Below, in pieces: positions 59,039-64,000 of a DNA stretch of 64,000 nt. The translations under genes were made by a program, and so were the position numbers. The notes under the pieces are model-generated. The model had not been told where the DNA came from and searched no databases. It saw only the letters and a program-made list of their open reading frames with translations. Every line of letters starts with the position of its first letter. Position 1 is the stretch's first letter. Source of the DNA: Actinomadura cremea (lineage in GTDB: Bacteria > Actinomycetota > Actinomycetes > Streptosporangiales > Streptosporangiaceae); contig NZ_BMRF01000018.1 of NCBI RefSeq assembly GCF_014648495.1, positions 105,988 through 169,987 on the forward strand, in the 5' to 3' direction.

Positions 59039-59731
59039 ATGCCGTGCGCCCTCTGCGGCGACATCATCCCCGCCGAGGTGAACCGCTGCCCGGCGTGCGG
59101 AGCGTGGGCCCGGCGGCGCGACTTCCGCGCCGTCGGCGTGGCCGTGTTCATGCTGCTCGGGTTCGACGCGTTCGTCGCGCTCGGCTCGGGCATCAGCCTG
59201 CTGCAGATGGCCCATCCGCTGCGCCAGGAGACCCACGGGACGTACGACGCCGAGGCCACCGGCCAGGCGATCGCCCCCTACACGGACGTGTTCACCGTGT
59301 ACGCGCTCCTGGTCGCCGTCACCGGAATGCTCTACCTGTTCTGGTTCTGGCGGGCCTTCGGGCAGTCCCCCGGCCCGCACCGGCACCACCGCGTCTGGAC
59401 GGTGCTCGGCTGGTTCATGCCGATCGTGAACCTGTGGCTGCCGCCCCGGATGGTGTACGAGGTGTGGGTCAACAGCGGCCGGTACCGGACGGCCGAACGG
59501 CAGGCCGCGGCGGCGGTCGTCGCGGGCTGGTGGTGCTGCGCGCTGCTCGGCGTCCTGCTGGCCCAGGCGTTCGCCCACGGCAGCACCGACAGCCTCGCCG
59601 ACGCCCGCTTCGACGTCCACCTCGGCGTCGCGGCGGCCGGCTGCCTGGCCCTGGCCGCCGCGCTCTGCATGGCGAACGTCTTCCAGATCACCCGCCTGCA
59701 GACCGGCCGGGAGATCATGCCTATTGATTGA
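59039..59731 (+). CDS. DUF4328 membrane protein with N-terminal zinc ribbon
   Basis: The 230-residue protein begins MPCALCGDIIPAEVNRCPACGAWARRRDF, a two-CxxC zinc ribbon. Membrane spans follow near 33-55, 85-105, 120-145, 160-180 and 195-215. LVAVTGMLYLFWFWRAFGQ and GWFMPIVNLWLPPRMVYEVW are DUF4328 signatures. The function is unknown. GGAGG lies eight bases before the ATG. A CTTCG/CGAAG inverted repeat around a TAGTAT -10-like element at 58989-59005 marks the promoter. Confidence 0.88.
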   Translation: MPCALCGDIIPAEVNRCPACGAWARRRDFRAVGVAVFMLLGFDAFVALGSGISLLQMAHPLRQETHGTYDAEATGQAIAPYTDVFTVYALLVAVTGMLYLFWFWRAFGQSPGPHRHHRVWTVLGWFMPIVNLWLPPRMVYEVWVNSGRYRTAERQAAAAVVAGWWCCALLGVLLAQAFAHGSTDSLADARFDVHLGVAAAGCLALAAALCMANVFQITRLQTGREIMPID

Positions 59732-59780
59732 GGCGCCCTTGGCGTCAGGCCCCGGGGGGCCTTCCTTCAACGGGCGCCTC
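59730..59780 (+). terminator. Two-stem terminator after the DUF4328 gene
   Basis: GAGGCGCCC (59730-59738) pairs with GGGCGCCTC (59772-59780). Inside it a second stem, AGGCCCC with GGGGCCT (59747-59762), closes a two-base loop. The outer stem starts within the stop codon. Confidence 0.65.
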
Positions 59781-59823
59781 GTGCGATTGCTGCATCGCTC
59801 CGACTCGCCCAGGGGCTCGCTGC

Positions 59824-59869
59824 GCGATCAAGTTCTCGCAGGCTCGAACTTGGCTTCGCTCGCGATCGC
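59824..59869 (-). terminator. Nested hairpin downstream of dnaE2
   Basis: Outer arms GCGATC (59824-59829) and GATCGC (59864-59869) enclose CAAGTTC (59829-59835) paired with GAACTTG (59846-59852). It lies 31 bases past the dnaE2 stop in the convergent gap. It could also be a small structured RNA. Confidence 0.5.
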
Positions 59870-59899
59870 AGTGGTTCCGGTCCGCTCTGGCTAGGGAGA

Positions 59900-62800
59900 T
59901 CATGGGGCGGGGCCGGAGCTGCCGGTGCTCGCGTGCCACAGCTTCGCGGGCGGACGGGACGCCGCCGGCGCGCCCGCGTGGCCGACGTCGGAGTACGGCG
60001 ACATCGCGAACCCGGTCGGCTGGACGATCCGGCGGCCGACGGGACGTCCGGACGGTCCGGGCCGCGCCATCGCCGCGCGGACGGCGTCCGGCCCGCCGCG
60101 CCGCCGCTCCTCCTCGAGGAACGCGAGGTCCCAGCAGGCCGTCGCGGTGACCGACACGGCACGGCCCCCGGCGCGGCGGACCCGGCCGCGGACGGCCAGC
60201 AGCCACGAGCCGAACACGGTGGCGGCGCAGCGGTCCTGCACCGACTCGAAGAACGCCAGGTCGACCGGGCCGGTCGCGTCGTCGAGCGTCGCGAAGATGA
60301 CCCGCTGCCCGGACCGGACGGCCGGCGTCTGCGTCGCGACCTTCACGCCCGCGACCAGGACGTCGGTGCCGGGCGGGCGGCTCGCCAGCTCGGCGGCGGG
60401 GACGGCGCCCAGCGCGTCCAGCAGCGGGCGGTAGAAGCTCACCACGTGCCGGCTGACGTCCATGCCGAGGATCTCCAGCTCGGCCTCGACGATCTCGGCG
60501 GGCGTCATCGGCGGCAGCCCGGTGGGCGAGACGTCGCCGAGCGCCGGGTCCGCGGGCGGGCCGGCGAGGACGGGGTCGAGCTCGCCGTCGTCGAAGCCGA
60601 GCGGGAGCTGCCCCTCGGCGACGCCGCCGCCCCGGCGCGGGCGCGCGGTGACGCGCTCGAGCGCGCCGACGCGGCACAGCAGGTCGCGGCGCGGCGCGGG
60701 CGCGTACAGGGCGTCGAAGCCGCCGGCCAGGACGAGCCGTTCCGCGATCGGCCGGGACACGCGGGCCCGCCGCCAGAAGTCGGTGAGGGACCGGTACGGG
60801 CGCCCGCCGCCGCGCGCCCCGGTGATCGCCTCGACCTCGGCGTCGCTGATGCCCTTGACCTCCGACAGCGCCACCCGGATCCCGGCCGGGCCGCCCTCCG
60901 ACACCGGCTCGACGTGCCAGTCGGCGGTGGAGCGGTTGACGTCCAGCGGGAGGATCGGCACCCCGAAGTGCCGGGCGTCGTCGAGGACGACCCGCTTGGG
61001 GTACATGCCGGGGTCGTGGGTGAGGACGCCCGCGTAGAACGCGGCGGTGTGGTGCCGTTTCAGCCACGCCGACTGGTACGTGGGCAGCGCGAACGCCGCC
61101 GCGTGGGCCTTGCAGAAGCCGAAGGCGCCGAACGCGGTGAGCGTCCGCCACACCCGTTCGACGGCAGCCTCGTCGTAGCCGCGCGCCAGCGCCCGGTCGC
61201 GGAACCACGCGCCGATCACGGCCTGCCCCTCCGCGTCGCCGAGGGCGCGGCGCGCGGCCTCGGCGGTCGACAGCCCGCAGCCGGTCATCACGTCCACGAC
61301 CCGCAGCACCTGCTCGTGGAAGACGACGACGCCGAGGCTCTCGCGCAGCGCCGGTTCGAGGTCGGGGTGCGGGTAGTCGGGAGCGCGGAGGCCCGCGCGG
61401 GAGTCCAGGAACGGGCTCACCATGTCGGAGTTGACGGGGCCGGGCCGGAACAGCGAGATGTCGATGACGAGGTCGTCGAGGTCGCGGGGCTGGAGCCGTC
61501 CGATCAGCTCCCGCTGGCCGGGCGACTCGATCTGGAAGCAGCCGAGGGTGCGGGACGTGCGGATCAGCTCGAACGTGGCCGGGTCGTCGCGCGGGACGGC
61601 CTCGAGGTCGGGCCGCGCGCCGGTCGTGCGGGCGATCTCGTCCACCGCGTGCGCCATCGCCGACTGCATCCGCACGCCGATGACGTCCAGCTTGAGCAGG
61701 CCCATCGCCTCGACGTCGTCCTTGTCGAACTGGCTCATCGGGAACCCGAGCGCGCTCTCCTCGACGGGCGTGCGGTCGTGCAGGGTCGGGTTCGACAGCA
61801 GCACCCCGCACGGGTGCATGGCGATGTGCCGGGGCAGCCCGTCGAGCCGCTCGGCGATCCGGTACAGCACCTCCAGGCGGCCCTGGGCGAGGTTGCTCTG
61901 CCGCAGCTCCGGCAGGTCGTGCAGCGCGGCGCGGATCTGCCGGGCGCGGATGTGCGGGAACGCCTTGGCGATCGCGTCGATCTCCTGCGGCGGCAGCCCG
62001 ACGGCGTTGCCGACGTCGCGGAGCGCGCTGCGCGCCCGGTAGGTCTCCATCATCGACACGCAGGCGGTGCCGTCGGCCCCGTACCGGTCGAACAGCGCCC
62101 GGTACGCCTCGTGGCGGCGCGCCGACTCGACGTCCAGGTCGATGTCGGGCAGGCCCTCCCGGCTGTCGGCGAGGAACCGCTCCATCAGCAGGTCGTGCCG
62201 GAGCGGGTCGAGGTCGCCGATGCCGATCAGGTGGTTGACCAGGCTGCCCGCGCCCGAGCCGCGGATCGCGCAGCGGATGCCGCGCGAGCGGATCAGCGCG
62301 GCGGCGTCGGCGACCGTGAGGAAGTAGGCGGCCAGGCCCTTGCGGGCGATCACGGCGAGCTCGTCGGCGAGCCGGGCGGCGGCCCGCCCGGAGTGCTCCA
62401 TCCCGCGCCGCGCCAGCCCGTCGGCGCAGCGGGCGGCGAGCCGCGCGTGGGCGTCGCCGTCCACCGCGGGCAGGTGCACCCGGTCCATGCCGAGGTCGCC
62501 GTCCGGGTCGAGGACGCACCGCTCGGACAGCCGCCGGGTCGCGGCGAGCAGCGCGTCCGGGGCGTCGCCGGGCCCGCAGCTCAGCTCGGCGACCCGCCGC
62601 ATCTCCGGGACCGACTTGAGGTACGCGTGGCCGGTGCGCTCCTCGAGGTGCCGGCGGTCCAGCGGGACCAGCCGGCGCGTGACGTCCAGGACCTGCGCGA
62701 CCGGGTAGTCGGCCGGATCCAGGTACCGGACGGCGTTGCCGAGCACCGCCGGGACCCCGGCCTCGCGGGCCAGGGCGAGCATCCGGGCGGCCCGGTTCCC

Positions 62801-63307
62801 GTCGCCCTTGTCGAAGTGGTTGACGATCTCGACGGCGACCTCGGCGACGGCCGCGCGCCACGCCGCGAGCCGCCGCGCGGCCTCGTCCGGGCGCCGCTCG
62901 GCGACGGCCCGTCCGACGTCCGACGCGGGCCCGAGCAGGACGACCAGACCTTCGGCGTGCGCGCCGACCAGCTCGCGGGTGACCACCGGCCCCTCGCCGG
63001 ACGCGCGCACCGCCTCGTGCCCGGGGGCGTGCGCCGCCGAGACCAGCCGGCACAGCGACCGCCACCCGGCGCGCCCGACCGCGAGCGCCACGATCCGACC
63101 GCCGCCGGCGAGGGCGAGGTCGGCCCCGACGATCGCGCCGATCCCCGCGTCGCGGCACGCCAGGACGTGCCGGACGGCCCCGTACAGGCCGTCGCGGTCG
63201 GTGACGGCGAGCGTCTCCATGCCGAGTTCGGCGGCGCGCTCCGCCAGCGCGGCGGGCGGCGCGACGCCGTGACGCAGCGAGTACGCGGACGCGACGTGCA
63301 GATGCAT
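59900..63307 (-). CDS. dnaE2: Error-prone DNA polymerase DnaE2
   Basis: This 1135-residue C-family polymerase starts directly at the PHP domain (MHLHVASAYSLRHGVAPPAALAERAAELGM). The palm carries IRGSGAGSLVNHLIGI and the catalytic GLPDIDLDVE near 395-405, with the partner Asp in KLDVIGVRMQ near 540. Fingers, a helix-hairpin-helix region and the OB fold (VLVAGVKVATQTP) follow. It lacks the beta-binding and tau-binding tail of DnaE1. It performs SOS mutagenesis with ImuA and ImuB, neither of which is in the window. It starts four bases after the DUF6504 gene and shares its LexA-controlled promoter. Confidence 0.96.
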   Translation of the reverse strand: MHLHVASAYSLRHGVAPPAALAERAAELGMETLAVTDRDGLYGAVRHVLACRDAGIGAIVGADLALAGGGRIVALAVGRAGWRSLCRLVSAAHAPGHEAVRASGEGPVVTRELVGAHAEGLVVLLGPASDVGRAVAERRPDEAARRLAAWRAAVAEVAVEIVNHFDKGDGNRAARMLALAREAGVPAVLGNAVRYLDPADYPVAQVLDVTRRLVPLDRRHLEERTGHAYLKSVPEMRRVAELSCGPGDAPDALLAATRRLSERCVLDPDGDLGMDRVHLPAVDGDAHARLAARCADGLARRGMEHSGRAAARLADELAVIARKGLAAYFLTVADAAALIRSRGIRCAIRGSGAGSLVNHLIGIGDLDPLRHDLLMERFLADSREGLPDIDLDVESARRHEAYRALFDRYGADGTACVSMMETYRARSALRDVGNAVGLPPQEIDAIAKAFPHIRARQIRAALHDLPELRQSNLAQGRLEVLYRIAERLDGLPRHIAMHPCGVLLSNPTLHDRTPVEESALGFPMSQFDKDDVEAMGLLKLDVIGVRMQSAMAHAVDEIARTTGARPDLEAVPRDDPATFELIRTSRTLGCFQIESPGQRELIGRLQPRDLDDLVIDISLFRPGPVNSDMVSPFLDSRAGLRAPDYPHPDLEPALRESLGVVVFHEQVLRVVDVMTGCGLSTAEAARRALGDAEGQAVIGAWFRDRALARGYDEAAVERVWRTLTAFGAFGFCKAHAAAFALPTYQSAWLKRHHTAAFYAGVLTHDPGMYPKRVVLDDARHFGVPILPLDVNRSTADWHVEPVSEGGPAGIRVALSEVKGISDAEVEAITGARGGGRPYRSLTDFWRRARVSRPIAERLVLAGGFDALYAPAPRRDLLCRVGALERVTARPRRGGGVAEGQLPLGFDDGELDPVLAGPPADPALGDVSPTGLPPMTPAEIVEAELEILGMDVSRHVVSFYRPLLDALGAVPAAELASRPPGTDVLVAGVKVATQTPAVRSGQRVIFATLDDATGPVDLAFFESVQDRCAATVFGSWLLAVRGRVRRAGGRAVSVTATACWDLAFLEEERRRGGPDAVRAAMARPGPSGRPVGRRIVQPTGFAMSPYSDVGHAGAPAASRPPAKLWHASTGSSGPAP

Positions 63308-63311
63308 CGTG

Positions 63312-63587
63312 TCAGTCCCATACCCGCGAAAGCAGCCAAGTCTGCGTCGAAACGTCGCATCTCAGCTCGTAGACCCCCGTTTCCGCGCCCGGGGAGGCTT
63401 CCACGCGCCAGAATTCGCGCTCGCCGAGGACGTCGCCGTCCGGGTCCTGCTCGCGCCACCAGTCGCGGGTCGCGACCCAGTGCTCCAGCACCCGCCGCAC
63501 GGTGTAGCGCCGGCCGCGCCAGACGAACCGGACCGGACGCCCGTCCCGCACCGAGACGTCCACGGGATCGCCGAACACACGCGTCAT
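63312..63587 (-). CDS. DUF6504 family protein
   Basis: The 91-residue protein MTRVFGDPVDVSVRDGRPVRF has VWRGRRYTVRRVLEHWVATRDWW, FWRVEASPGAETGVYELRCD and WLLSRVWD. This family is repeatedly found next to dnaE2 or dinB-type genes in actinobacteria, and a role in the mutasome is suspected but unproven. The ATG at 63587 follows GGGGGAGG. The SOS box 47 bases upstream places it at the head of the SOS operon. Confidence 0.9.
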   Translation of the reverse strand: MTRVFGDPVDVSVRDGRPVRFVWRGRRYTVRRVLEHWVATRDWWREQDPDGDVLGEREFWRVEASPGAETGVYELRCDVSTQTWLLSRVWD

Positions 63588-63633
63588 CTGCCTCCCCCTC
63601 GCGTTCACCGCACGGGGGAAGGCATGCGGCCAA

Positions 63634-63649
63634 TCGAACATATGTTCGC
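63634..63649 (-). promoter_or_regulatory. LexA-binding SOS box
   Basis: TCGAACATATGTTCGC contains the perfect 14-bp inverted repeat CGAACATATGTTCG, matching the Gram-positive/actinobacterial SOS consensus TCGAAC-N4-GTTCGA at all but the last base. It lies 47 bases upstream of the DUF6504-dnaE2 operon. Confidence 0.92.
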
Positions 63650-63945
63650 AAGCGAGTCTAGAGAGGTCGCGGAGCGGGAGGCAAGGCGCCCCCACCCGAC
63701 CGGCGAGGAAGCCGGCCCGTCCCGCCGCCTCCGCTCCGCAGATCTCCGCTCCGCAGATCTCCACTCCGGCAGCGGGTCAGGTGAGCCGTACGCCGGGCGG
63801 CGGCTCCGCCCCCGGCTCCGACCCCCGGCCCCGGCCGTCGCCTCAGGCCCGCGAAGCTCCGCACGGCGGCGGTGGGCCGGACGAACGCGCTTGACCGGCG
63901 GCCCCGGCGCGCGGGGTCCGCCGCGGGGGCGGGATGCTCTTATGG
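63650..63945. other. Gene-free gap with a 15-bp tandem duplication
   Basis: CCGCTCCGCAGATCT is present twice in direct contact (63731-63745 and 63746-63760) and is followed by a partial third copy. Several long frames cross the area but none has a protein-like composition or ribosome binding site. The right end should carry the promoter of the gene that starts near 63946. Confidence 0.6.
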
Positions 63946-64000
63946 ATGTCAAGCGGCGAGTTCAAGATCGTGAGCGGTGATGATCTGGAAGAGTTCGCGG
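63946..64000 (+). CDS. Possible gene start cut by the right edge
   Basis: A frame opening at ATG 63946 (or 63934) reads MSSGEFKIVSGDDLEEFA and runs off the window. The codon pattern of the 18 visible residues is plausible, and the DNA becomes less extreme in GC as genes here do. There is too little to name a family or prove it is translated. Confidence 0.35.
   Translation, partial: MSSGEFKIVSGDDLEEFA

Noticed and set aside
63309-63980. A 223-codon plus-strand frame across the SOS promoter
   Set aside because: It is antisense to DUF6504, crosses the LexA box and the tandem repeat, and has no ribosome binding site.

Overview
The window is about 73% GC chromosome from a high-GC actinomycete. 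Signs are GTG and TTG starts, ATGA/GTGA four-base gene overlaps, a mycothiol-type nitroreductase, F420-type enzymes and the regulator trio of an ATP-binding protein, an XRE-DUF5753 protein and a DUF397 protein. Gene content resembles Actinomadura/Thermomonosporaceae or Streptosporangiales, but the genus is an inference. No rRNA, tRNA, insertion sequence, prophage or CRISPR array was found. The region reads as core chromosome, and what is unusual lies in regulation and gene architecture.

Left part (1-12.4 kb): a cut-off membrane protein; a CooC/MinD-like metal-chaperone ATPase; a complete ECF nickel/cobalt transporter (cbiMNQO) behind a Nur-type nickel operator; a DsbA-like mycothiol-dependent oxidoreductase with a TetR-type palindrome; aminopeptidase N; an unknown 333-residue protein; MalQ; and an amidase. 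The next part (12.5-31.3 kb) is mostly housekeeping: a NERD protein, IlvD, an FmdB zinc ribbon, an HNH endonuclease coupled to a 33-codon leader ORF, prolyl oligopeptidase, DUF488, GNAT, an XRE regulator, MscS, truncated globin, a secreted S37 peptidase, a thioesterase, EttA, a diguanylate cyclase and an SSB paralogue.

Central part (31.5-47.5 kb): a leftward cobalamin gene run behind an adenosylcobalamin riboswitch. The order is cobaltochelatase-like VWA/AAA protein, cobO, cobB, a GNAT protein fused to the N-terminal half of a CbiE-like methylase, a CbiD C-terminal-like fragment, the C-terminal half of CbiE fused to CbiT, CobE/CbiG-C, cobH, cobC, bluB-cobT and cobA. cobA overlaps the first of two dynamin-like GTPase genes (dynA, dynB) by four bases. 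The apparently split CbiE and the B12-to-dynamin coupling are the most unusual architectures here.

Right part (47.5-64 kb): the ATP-binding/XRE/DUF397 trio; an F420-type oxidoreductase and an acetolactate-synthase-like gene behind a perfect KstR-type operator; a methyltransferase; an ABC exporter with a 53-residue membrane microprotein next to a NarL-type two-component system; a DUF4328 protein; and a DUF6504-dnaE2 mutagenesis operon with an SOS box. All family assignments were made by reading the translated sequence and no database search was run.
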